Both the position numbers and the translations under genes were made by a program. Below are positions 13,701 through 23,400 of a DNA stretch of 64,000 nt, piece after piece (positions within the stretch are counted from its first letter, which is position 1; each line of letters opens with the position of its first letter). The notes beneath the pieces were generated by a model that searched no databases, was not told where the DNA came from, and saw only the letters and a list, made by a program, of their open reading frames with translations. The stretch comes from Apus apus (Eukaryota; Chordata; Aves; Apodiformes; Apodidae). Location of the stretch: contig NC_067299.1 in assembly GCF_020740795.1 (NCBI RefSeq), forward strand, positions 7,672,001 through 7,736,000. The letters run 5' to 3'.

Positions 13701-16356
13701 CTGACAAACACTTGACTATACAGTTCATTACCACTTTTTTCCAGACAGATGGGAAAAAAAAATAATAAAAAAGTGCAGCTACCGTGATAGGAAAAATGTC
13801 CTGACACTAAAGAAGCTCATGAAACAAAAATCACATCAGATTTTCAGGTAGATTTAGAATCACAGAATTGTTTGTGTCGGAAAAGACCTTTAAGAGCATC
13901 AAGTTCCTTCAGATCTTTGGGCCCATTTATCATTATTCGTTAAAAACACAACTAAGAATGCAGAGCTGATTCTGTCAAAAGCATTTCAAAATACAAGAAG
14001 CCACACAAACCCTTTCTTGATTGTCAGAGTCTCCTCCTCTGTGTCTGAAAGAGCAATCACTTTGGTGGGAGTCTGAGGCACCTTCAGGCTGTAAAACCTG
14101 GAGGAAAAGAGACAGCAGCAGTGTTAATCCAGCTGGAAATGTGGCACATGTCCCTGCTGATGCAGGAACACCAGCTGATATCAGTCTGAAAGTTCTCCCA
14201 TTCTACTTTTTATTGGTAATTCAGGTAGGAATAGCAGGACAGAAATATCTGGAGAAAAATCAGACTGGCTATGACAACAAAAACACTTAAGAGAGAATCA
14301 ACTACAAACAGGTTTTACCTTATAGTATTATCTGAAGTCAAGAGCACAATGTGGGGCTCTACTGTCTCGCAGGGGTACCAGGCAGCATGCTTCAGAGTCA
14401 GAGATGTTGAGCTGGTGAAGAACCTTTCTGCAACAGGAATAGTGCTGAAAGACAGAGCAGAAACACACAGAAGTTAATGCTAAAGGGAAGTGAGGGCAAG
14501 AGGAACTAGAAACCAAATTCAGAGGTTTCAAAGCCGTATTCTTAAAACTGGAGGGATATCTTTAGCTTGAAGCCCTTTGTTAGTCCCACCTGGAGATGGG
14601 CTTTTAGCTACCACAGCTAAAAGACCCCAGGAAAGGTAGAGAACACCACCTTGCTCCTCAGCATCTGCAACAAGTTTAGGTCATTTATTTGGGTCACTTG
14701 GCAATCAGCAAGTCCCTCAGCCAAAACACCTTCCATTGGGATTATCCACTCAAGCTCCACACAGCCAGTACCTTCCCTATCTGTTTGACCCCAGGAGAGG
14801 AGAAGCTGTGGAGGAGGAAGGACAGCAAGACAAGGATGGCATTAACCACCTGAGGTCTCACCTACCTGCAGTTCACCGTGGATTTCCCACCTTCAAACTC
14901 AGCATTCTTCCCCCAGCGTTTGGGCAGCTCCAGCACCATGAGCCCCTTGGTGCCAATGAGGGCCACATGATGCTGGGTGGGGCTCAGCAGGGTCTGGTAG
15001 ACCTCAAAAAGGGGTGGGTTTATGCAGAGGAGGGTCTGAAAACACAAATGTTACAGTTAAGCTCTCAGAAGTATGGGACACCTTTACTTTGGGTGGTGGA
15101 GGGGAGATGTAGGTTGGACATGAGGAGGAAATTCTTTGCTGTGAGGGTGGTGAGAGCCTGGCCCAGGTTGCCCAGGGAAGCTGTGGCTGCCCCATCCCTG
15201 GCAGTGTTGAAGGGCAGGTTGGATGGGGCTTGGAGCAGCCTGGGCTGGTGGGAGGTGTCCCTGCCCGTGCAGGGGGTTGGAACAGGGTGATCTTTGAGGT
15301 CCCTTCCAACCCAAACCAGCCTGTATGTCTGTGAGTGTGACCACCCGCCAGGGCCCCTTAGGGCCTGGATTTCCCTCAGCCCCAGCCACGATCTCTGTCA
15401 CGACTGCCTGACCCCCGACCCCCTCATAACCCCCCAAGGCCCGGGTTTCCCTCAGACCCCCCCTCAGGGAGCCCCCCAAGACCCGGGTTTCCCTCAGACC
15501 CCCCCTCATAACCCCCTAAGACCCGGGTTTCCCTCAGACCCCCCTCATAACCCCCAGGGCCCGGGTTTCCCTCAGACCCCCTCAGGGAGCCCCCCAAGAC
15601 CCGGGTTTCCCTCAGACCCCCCCTCATAACCCCCTAAGACCCGGGTTTCCCTCAGACCCCCCTCAGGGAGCCCCCCAAGACCCGGGTTTCCCTCAGACCC
15701 CCCTCAGGGAGCCCCCCAAGGCCCGGGTTTCCCTCAGACCCCCCCCTCATAACCCCCCTAGGCCCGGGTTTCCCTCAGACCCCCCTCAGGGAGCCCCCCA
15801 AGACCCGGGTTTCCCTCAGACCCCCCTCAGGGAGCCCCCCAAGGCCCGGGTTTCCCTCAGACCCCCCCCCTCATAACCCCCCTAGGCCCGGGTTTCCCTC
15901 AGACCCCCCTCAGGGAGCCCCCCAAGACCCGGGTTTCCCTCAGACCCCCCCTCATAACCCCCTAAGACCCGGGTTTCCCTCAGACCCCCCCTCAGGGAAC
16001 CCCCCAAGACCCGGGTTTCCCTCAGACCCCCCCTCAGGGAGCCCCCCAAGACCCGGGTTTCCCTCAGACCCCCCCTCAGGGAGCCCCCCAGGGCCCGGCC
16101 CTACCTGCGAGCGGCTGAGCCCGGCGGGGTCGGCCCCCCCGAGGCGGCGGAGGCCGATGGCGCGCAGGGCCGCGCGCTCCCCGTCCCACAGCAGCAGGTC
16201 CCCGTCCTGCCCCAGCAGGAGGTCGCGGAGGAGCGGGGGGCGCGCGGCGGCGGGGGCGGCGGGGGCGCGCTCGCGGAGGCGGCAGAGCACCGCGTGCTGC
16301 GGCAGGGCCGCGCGCCACTGCTCCCCCGCGCCGCTCTCGGCGGGCGGCGCCGCCAT
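4703..16356 (-). CDS. NUP88: NUP88, nucleoporin 88, complete, 17 coding exons
   Basis: Coding exons (5' to 3'): 16356-16105, 15035-14866, 14444-14319, 14097-14011, 13024-12848, 11563-11380, 10920-10770, 10122-10024, 9919-9829, 9112-9011, 8044-7886, 7117-6992, 6437-6372, 6164-6084, 5755-5629, 5252-5134, 4766-4703. All junctions are GT-AG and stay in phase, giving 726 residues (human 741). Diagnostic peptides include [48 protein letters not shown] and the C-terminus [14 protein letters not shown]. The family has an N-terminal beta-propeller (here roughly residues 1-490) and a C-terminal coiled coil (about 545-726, exons 12-17) that joins the NUP214-NUP62 subcomplex on the cytoplasmic face of the pore, where it anchors NUP214 and tunes CRM1 export. 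The start ATG at 16356 gives MAAPPAESG, close to the human N-terminus, and sits in a CpG island shared with RPAIN. Confidence 0.97.
7503..7832 (+). repeat. CR1 LINE 3' fragment in a NUP88 intron
   Basis: This is a 5'-truncated CR1. Typical blocks are 'gtgacagagccctgggacaggctgcc', 'cattcaaacccacctggacacgttcctgtg' and the 3' end 'ggactggatgatctttccaggtccctcccaacc'. It lies between NUP88 exons 11 and 12, antisense to the gene. Confidence 0.85.
12416..12745 (-). repeat. CR1 LINE 3' fragment, diverged
   Basis: This is a reverse-oriented CR1 end: 'cacagaattgtcctggttggaaaag' is followed by 'cccatgtccctcagcaccacat' and 'gggcaacctgtcccagtg'. It is sense to NUP88 and lies in intron 5. It is more diverged than the copies near 23.6 or 60.5 kb, so probably older. 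Confidence 0.8.
13155..13735 (-). repeat. CR1 LINE 3' fragment, about 580 bp
   Basis: It begins with the tail 'agaatcacagcatggtggggttggaaggga' and runs into the more 5' CR1 block containing 'cagctctcccagcctttcctcacaggcaga' and 'agctccttgtccttcttgagc'. It is one of the longer CR1 pieces here, sense to NUP88 in intron 4. Confidence 0.85.
13855..13912 (-). repeat. Short CR1 tail remnant
   Basis: Only the tail 'agaatcacagaattgtttgtgtcggaaaagacctttaagagcatcaag' is left, 120 bp from the larger CR1 copy and just downstream of NUP88 exon 4. Confidence 0.6.
15088..15341 (+). repeat. CR1 LINE 3' fragment in NUP88 intron 1
   Basis: It contains 'ggttggacatgaggaggaaattc', 'ggcagtgttgaagggcaggttggatggggc' and the tail 'gatctttgaggtcccttccaacccaaacc'. 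It is antisense to NUP88 and lies between exon 2 and the intron-1 minisatellite. Confidence 0.85.
15424..16098. repeat. GC-rich minisatellite, about 40-bp unit, NUP88 intron 1
   Basis: I count 16 copies of the core 'cgggtttccctcag'. They are spaced by two alternative linkers, 'acccccctcagggagccccccaag' and 'accccccctcataaccccctaag', so the array mixes two related unit types of about 38-41 bp. A degenerate copy lies near 15368. On the NUP88 coding strand it is G-rich with many runs of 3-7 G. The array ends about 6 bases from the donor site of exon 1. Confidence 0.93.
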
Positions 16357-16545
16357 CGCTGCCGTTGTTCTTGTTCCCGGTGTCGCTCCCGGTGTTGTTG
16401 TTGTTGTTCCCGTTTCCCCCTTCCCGCCGCCCACCCGGGGTAGGGGGTGGGGGGGTCACCGCGCCGCCTCACCAATCGGCAACCCAACCTCCCGCTCCCT
16501 CCGCCGGGCCGGGACTACATTTCCCGGCGCGCCCCGCGCCCCCCC
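16357..16545. promoter_or_regulatory. Bidirectional CpG-island promoter, NUP88/RPAIN
   Basis: The two start codons are 189 bp apart and face away from each other. The interval is very GC- and CpG-rich, with no TATA box. On the plus strand it holds a CCAAT box (16472-16476) and ACTACATTTCCCG (16514-16526). The latter fits the conserved vertebrate promoter motif ACTAYRNNNCCCR, linked to ZNF143-type sites in housekeeping genes. Shared initiation is inferred from spacing and base composition. Confidence 0.8.
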
Positions 16546-19357
16546 ATGGCCATGGAGACGGCGGTTCGAGCCCGCGGCCGGCCCCGCGGCGCGGCCCCGC
16601 CATGGAAGGAGGCCTATCGCCGGGTGAGTGCGGGCCCGGCCCGGCCCCAGCCCCGCTTGGGGTCTCCGGGGGTTGGGGGAGGAGGGGGAGGTGCCGCCCC
16701 GCTGCCCCGCAGGGCAGCGCCTCTCGCGTCCCAGCGCGGGGTTGATGCCATGTCTCAATGCTCCTCTCTGCTCTGCTCCCTCCCAGCGCTGCATGGAGAG
16801 GCTGAGGAAGAGCCGGGCCAAGCTGCTGGAGCGGTACCGGCAGGCCGGGGAGAGGGTGAACGGCCCGGCCGCGCTGCTGGCGCAGGAGGTGATGGAGCAG
16901 GAGTGGCAGACGCTGCAGGAAGGGCTGCCCTGGGGAGGGGAGGCCCTGGCACAGGTCAGTGCAGAGCCCGCGGCAGCCTCCAGCAGCCGCGGAACCGCGG
17001 AATGGTTTGGCTGGAAGGGACCTTTAAGGTCACCCAGGCCAACCTTTCTCCCAGCACTGCCCCATGTCCCTCAGCACCACATCTCCAGGGCTTGCAAACC
17101 CCTCCAGGGATGGGGATTCCACCCTGGGCAGCCTGGGCCAGGGCCTGACAGCCCTTTCAGTAAATCATTTTCTTCCTAATACCCAATCCAAACCTCCTTT
17201 GGCACAACTTGAGGCCATTTCCTCTGGTCCTGCCACTTGTTCCTTGCTGCGTGTCCAAAGCAGGTGCATCAAATGCAGCTGTAACCTCAGCCTCTCCCTG
17301 GTGGGAGTTGGCAGAACTCGGAGCTTCTGTGTTTCCTGCTTCCAGAGCTAGTGCAGGGCCTTGTGCTGTTGTGTTTGGCTTCGGGTCCACAGAGGGGAAC
17401 TTCCTTCTTTCCTTCACAAACTGCCTGTGCATCATGGCAGGGGGCAGGTTTCTCACATGGGATTTTCAGAGCTGGTTCCTCACTGACCACTCCTGAGAAC
17501 AGAGTGAATTTATGTTGCAGTGGCAGCTCAGTCAGGTGCTGGAAGTTAAGTGAGAAAGTAGCCAGAATGGAAGGGTCACTGATTGCTGCACCTTTCAGAT
17601 GCCAGAGGACCCAGATGAGCTAGCAGTGCTGGAAGAGATTGAACAGGAACTGATCTTGCAAGGTAATGTCTCTGCAGATTTTCTGACTCCTGATTGATTT
17701 GTAATATTCCTGACTTTCTAGTAATCCACACTAGCTGAGGCTGTGCTCCTCAGTTCCTGTGGACCATGAGGTACAGAAGAGCTTCCTGAGAAATCTCTGC
17801 ATCAAGGCCCTTTTTGACAGTTTTGAGAGTTGAAGTGGCATTTTAAGGTCTGTGACAAGCTAATAAAAGAACAGGGGAAAAGCACTGAGATGTTTGGGAG
17901 GTCTAGGAAGCTGGATAAATGATTTCTAAATCATTGGAGAGTGGAAAGTCGCCCACTTGAGACCAGGGAAAGACTGAGCCATAGGAAAAACCTGGATTAA
18001 CATGAATTATCTCCTCAGGTATAGAAATCTGATCCAGAAAAAGTGAAGTTCAGAAGCCAGTGGCTGCCTCAGCTTCTTTGTCTGGAATTCCTGACAGATG
18101 CCTGAGGGCAGTTTGCCTGTCCTTGCAGGGCAGCTGGCTATGGAGGAGTATCAGTACAGCCTGCAGTTTGATGAGGAGTGTCTCAATGCCATGCTTGATG
18201 GTCTGGATGCCAGTGATGGGATCATCTGCCCAGTGTGTAGAAAGTAAGACAGCCCTTGGCATGGGAATGGGGTTCTCCACTCTCCAGGAGCAGTTTGGGC
18301 TTCAACAGGCAGAAGCTGTGGGTAAACAAAGGCTGTTGTTACTGTGAATTTCACCAAAGTGAAAAAAAAACAACAACACCTGAGCAATTACCTAAGAGGC
18401 TTTTTGCTAAAATGGATCTTTGTTCTAGCTGCTGTGGTGATGCTCATTGTTTCCTCTTTCCAGGAATAACCTGACTGTGAGGAATGACTTTGTGTTTTGC
18501 CAGTGTGGGTTACACATCAGCACCCAGGTGAGCTGAGCACTGAGCCAGGTGGTAGCTGTGCCTGCCTCCCTCTGCTGTGAGGAGGCAGTTCCAAGCTGCA
18601 GGAAACAACAGGAAATGTCAGGCTTCTTTGACCTGGGTTTTCCTCAGGGAATGACAGAAGAGAAGCTGCGGTCGCTTCTGGAAAACGCTGTCACTGAGCA
18701 CAGTCACCAGTGCTTCCACAGCCCCCAGTTCACAGTGACCAGTGGAATGGAGGAGGAGCCCAGTCTGCTCATGAGCTGCTCGGTGAGTCTAAATGCCCAG
18801 CTCCTGGAAAACCTGGAATCCTACAATTCTATGAAAGGGTCTCTGCTTGGATCCACTTCTCCATGACACGGGCAGACACCACGAGTTCCTCCATCCCAGG
18901 GCTTTGTGTCGTGGCTTTTTTTCCACAAACTTCCTTGGAAATAGTTGTAACTTTTGGCCATGGTCAGCTGTCAAAGGAAGAGCCACATGACACAGCTTTC
19001 CCTTAGCTGCTGGATTAGGGAATCTTTCAAGGACCTATCAAATGTAGTAACTTACCTTTCTCCCCACCTTTGCCAACAACTTCCAAGTCTGGTGTGGAGC
19101 TGCTGGTCAGACAAGTGGTTCATGAAGAGCAGTTTTACAAATTAATTCAGTTTAAGCCTTTTAGAAAACACAGACCATCCCAGCAGCCCAAGGGAGGGTT
19201 CTTAGCTTTGCTGCTTCTGTAAAATCACTGCCAGGGCAGCATGAGGAGCAGAGCATGTGAAACACTTTGGAATATTCATAATTAATTGTATACATTGTTA
19301 TAGCTTCTCTGCTCACCTTTTGTAAAGGTCTGTGACTCCTGGACGATTCTCCTGTAA
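16546..19357 (+). CDS. RPAIN: RPAIN, RPA-interacting protein (RIP), complete, 7 exons
   Basis: Exons: 16546-16623, 16787-16954, 17599-17662, 18129-18243, 18464-18527, 18648-18782, 19328-19357. All junctions are GT-AG and in phase, giving 217 residues (human 219). The N-terminus carries [19 protein letters not shown], like the basic RPA-binding and importin region of RIP. The middle is acidic and helical. The C-terminus has a zinc-finger-like set, CPVC (137, 140) and CQC (154, 156), followed by His/Cys residues in [11 protein letters not shown]. The protein ends [12 protein letters not shown]. It carries the RPA heterotrimer into the nucleus via importin-beta. ATG 16546 was chosen as the first in frame; an ATG two codons downstream (16552) is also possible. 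Exon 7 codes for only 9 residues. Read-through of the exon 6 donor would give a different short tail, as in human splice variants. Confidence 0.95.
16990..17260 (-). repeat. CR1 LINE 3' fragment in RPAIN intron 2
   Basis: 'ggaatggtttggctggaagggacctttaaggtcacccaggcc', then 'cccatgtccctcagcaccacat' and 'ggcacaacttgaggccatttcctc' mark a reverse CR1 end. It starts about 35 bp after the exon 2 donor, antisense to RPAIN. Confidence 0.8.
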
Positions 19358-19528
19358 GCTGATTCTGCTGCTTTTTACTGGAAGGACTTCAAAACTCCAC
19401 CCCGAGCTGCTAAGTTGTTTGTTTGGTTTTTTTTTAATGTATATAATTGTAACTTTTGTGCCAAAAGATACTTAGGCACAGGAGTATTGCCTTACCCTGC
19501 ACTTTTAATAACACACACTATCTTTTGA

Positions 19529-19534
19529 AATAAA
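19529..19534 (+). terminator. RPAIN poly(A) signal
   Basis: AATAAA lies 172 bases after the RPAIN stop in an AT-rich context and is followed by a T/G-rich stretch (gttgactttagccttcatgttgtc). A transcript end near 19550 is likely. Confidence 0.8.
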
Positions 19535-19559
19535 TATACTTAGTTGACTTTAGCCTTCA

Positions 19560-20130
19560 TGTTGTCTTTAACAATGTATCGGGGGTCTCACACGGGACTG
19601 CAGCTCTGGTGTCTGTCTGAACCCACAGTGACCTTCAGGGAGCAACTGGAGAGACAGGTTTGAGTGGGAGAGCGTGGCTGCTGCCCTGCAGCAGTGGCTC
19701 TGACAGCTGCTGCTGGAACTGAAGTGCTCAGGCCTCCCTGCAGGGCTTTTCTAAACCAGCAACATCAATACTAATGTTATGGCAGCACATCCCTTTTCAA
19801 AGCAGCTCCTGTTTATACCTTATACCATGATACAATGTTTATACCTTGAATTCCCCAACACAAAGACAGACAGTCAAGCCTTCCCAAGTGGGACTCACAT
19901 TCATAATTAGCACTGCTTGGCCAGCAAACTTCCTCCTGCAGCCAGAGCTCTGACAGAGGGCACATGGTATAGCTGGAATTGCATTCCCTGGAGGAAACAG
20001 GGCCAGCACACACCATGGCTGCAGCAACAGCTCTGCCAACACCAGCTCAGGCACAAACAGTAGCCTCAATTTTGTGGCAGCTCTTTAGTCAGCAATGGCA
20101 CAACAGGAAGAAGAGAAACCACCAGTTTTC
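19560..20130. other. Gap between the converging RPAIN and C1QBP 3' ends
   Basis: This is about 570 bp between the two inferred poly(A) sites. I see no conserved coding signal and no recognisable repeat. Confidence 0.55.
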
Positions 20131-20149
20131 AGTGATATGTTGAACAGAA

Positions 20150-20155
20150 TTTATT
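20150..20155 (-). terminator. C1QBP poly(A) signal
   Basis: TTTATT on the plus strand reads AATAAA on the minus strand, 248 bases past the C1QBP stop codon. It is the first canonical signal after the stop. Confidence 0.75.
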
Positions 20156-20402
20156 CTTCACATTCATTCTTAATTGTACAAAATCAACCAGGTAGGGTGA
20201 GGCAATACCAGGCTGTTATGGTTGGAGAACCTGGTGTGGGCTGCAACATAAATACAAAACCCCCAGTACAAGTGAGAATCCTCATTCTCCATATTCCAAA
20301 GGTACTTACTCTCCATATCTGTTGTGAAGATGTATTTGGGTACTGCTGGCTGGAGCAGTGCTGTGGAATACCCACTCTTGCAGATCAGTTTCCTGGCCTA
20401 AC

Positions 20403-23400
20403 CTACTGACATTTGACAAAGCTTTTAAGGTCTTCAAGGAATTTAATGTACTCCTGGTGCTCCAGTGCAGTGCTGAGCTCTATCAACTCATCAGCAAATG
20501 TGTTGTCGACTCCTCGATCAGCCAGGAAATCCATCAAGTGATCATACAGAGCCTGGAAGCAAAGACCAAGAACCTTCCTTAGCAGAGCACACCTGGCTAG
20601 GGGTGGTTTTTAAAATGCCCCACAGCAGCTGACACTTCTCTCCCCCAGGAAGACCAGGCCTGCCTCCTGCAGGACACCAGGCAGCTCCCTGTTCCCTTCA
20701 CAGGAGGCCTGGCCTTGGGTGTAGCTGTTGGAGGGAAGGGGCCCTGGAACAGGTCAGATGAACCCAAACCAAACATGACTATGGAGCTGCACTGGGGGTG
20801 ATCAACAGAGTGCAGGAGTCAGCAGGTTACACCTGCCAGATTGTACCTGCCGAGCTCCAGCCTGGGGTGTGAACTGTCTGAACAGTGTCTGGAAAGGGTG
20901 GTATATGATGCAATATTTGTTTAAAAGACCAAATCTTTTACAATCATCGAGTCTTTTTAAAATTATTTATTTATTCTTTTTTTAATCCTACTCAACTGTT
21001 GCAACTCCACCCTTGTGAGTTCCCCCCTCCCTACTCAGGAGAACAAATTCCTTGTTACTGCTTAGTGCAGAAATGTTAATACCTGTCATGTATTTCTGGT
21101 TTTAGTTGTTTTTTCTTTTTGAAACAGACCAATATTACTGAGCAAATGATCCATTTTGAACTTCTGTAATCTGAATAGATCACAAATCATTCCCAGTTTT
21201 AAATTACTCTCCTGTCTCAAGTCAGGAACAAATAAACAGTGGGATGTTCTAGAGCACACTAACCAATTCTAACATGAATGCTTCCCAGAGAGGTGCACTC
21301 TAGGAGTCAAGTTTTAATCATGATACTCAGCCTCCAAACTCAGGTTTCATGCTTTGAAAGCCTGGCACTGAGAACATAAAAGCAGGTGCCAGATTCTTAG
21401 TCACACTAATTTTTAATGTCACAATATAAAAACATACCCGGAAAACCCAGAAAACAAAGGCAGCTACAGATGGTATCTGTGAGCTACGTTGTTAAACACA
21501 GATCTAAGGATAAGTGTCAAAGCATCTCTGAGGTCTAACAGCTGCTGGGAAATCAACCTGTAAAGCCTGGAACAGAACAAGTCCCAACATGTCTGTCTGT
21601 GCCAGTAACACCACCAGCCCTGCACAGCCCTGGGAGCAGGTGACACTGCCTGGCTTCCTGGGGCTGTCCCTGTCTCTGGAATCCCAGAAGGATTCCCTGG
21701 CAACCCGGGAGCAAACCTGCAGCCAGGCCAAGCGCCCTCTGCAGCCTGTGGCTGTGTCAGCAGCACTCACCCAGTCCAGGGAATCCGTGTTGAGGGTGTA
21801 GTTGGTTTCCTTCCAGTCAGATTCTCCAGTGGGCTGAAAACTGACCTCCCGAATGGTGAAAATATCACTTTCTTCCTCTCCCTCATGTCCAATCTGAATC
21901 AGGAGACATTAAACATACAATAAGCTCTAGCTACAGGGCCCCTTCAGCCATCCCATCCCAAAACCAGGAATACTACACTGCAGGCAAACCCCCAAGGCTG
22001 GTATTAGAGCTGTGCCTCTCCCTTGGCAATGCCTGCCTTGGAGACAAGCACAGGCACACACAAGAACACAGGAAACAACCCCAAGACCTCAGACTACCAG
22101 CAGTGACCTGATGTAAGTCAGCAGCCTGATTTCTACAAGATGTAAAAACTTCTTCTGCCTTGTTCTGAATCTGTCTTCTCAAGTCTGTCTAATCCTTGTC
22201 AGCTAGGACTGCCTGCAAAAATCATCTGTTAAGGTGTACAAAATAAAACACAAAGATCAGTCTGAAGCAAAGTTCTTCATTTTATTCCCCCCTCCTCCCC
22301 TTTTTTTTCTGTTAATCCCGAATTTGTGACTCCTCTATAATGAGATCTGCAAGTTACTGACACACTGTATCAAACTCATCTTATTGTGGCCATTCCTGTT
22401 TCCCCCCCCTCAGGCTGCCATTCCCAATGTAAATCAACAAAACTGGCCAGTAAGTGGCCAATCAGAAATGCCAGGTTTGTGAGGAATGCAGTGGAACATC
22501 TCCCCACACCGTGTTCTTTGCCAAACCAAAGCCTTTTTTTTTTGTGTTAAAAAAGACAGGAGACTGTGTTTTCTGCAGATTCAAAAAAGCAACAGGCTGT
22601 GGGGAGCAGAGTTACACTGCAGCTGAGCAGGAAAGGTGCAGTCACAGCCAGTGTGATACCCACCTCATCCTCGGGGTAATGGCAGTCAAGAACCAGGGTC
22701 TGTTTTGTATCATCTTTTATGACTTCCACAACAAAGTTTGGAGTTGATGTAAGATCAGGCTAAATAAGAGAACAGTTGCATCAGCACTGGAATCTGAATG
22801 GAAGCCAAAGTGCTGATAGTGCAGCCCAGCAAGCCCAGCCCATCCCTGTCACCCTCTGGAGTCTCTGATCTGGCCATGGTCACCCAAGCCCCCCCAAAGC
22901 CTCACCAGCTGCCCCTCAGCCCCTCCTCTGCTCTGGGTAAAATGGCAGCTGGGAGCATCTGCCAAACCTGAGATCCCACAGCTCAGGGTCCCTCAAAGCA
23001 GCAGGAATTGGGAACAGACTCAAGACTGTTCTGACAGCAGGAGCTGCTGGTGACTCAAACAATATTGCTCATTCAGTTTCTACCAGTATTTTCCCCAGCA
23101 GTCTCATTACACAGGAGTGAGACTCTTCTGAGCAGCAAAGCCACACCAATAGAGTCATGTAAATATCTTTGCATTTCACTGATTTAACTTATTTTGTATT
23201 TATTGCATGGGATGCAAAGGCAAGAGGTACACAAATTCCTCCCCTCCTCACAGGGCCCTCCCACCCTGCTCTGCCTTTCTGCTGCAGAGAGCGGGGTCCC
23301 AACCAACCCAGAAAAATCTGCATTTTGTGACTTAATGCTTCCAAAATGTCAAATGAGAGAAAAAAAAAGCAACCCTTGATCCTTATGGGCAAAGCTCAAA

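Noticed and set aside
15952-16434. NUP88 exon 1 frame extended through intron 1 as a GGSEGNPGL repeat protein
   Set aside because: A good splice donor at 16104 and the conserved exon 2 junction show that this is intron; openness comes from the repeat unit.
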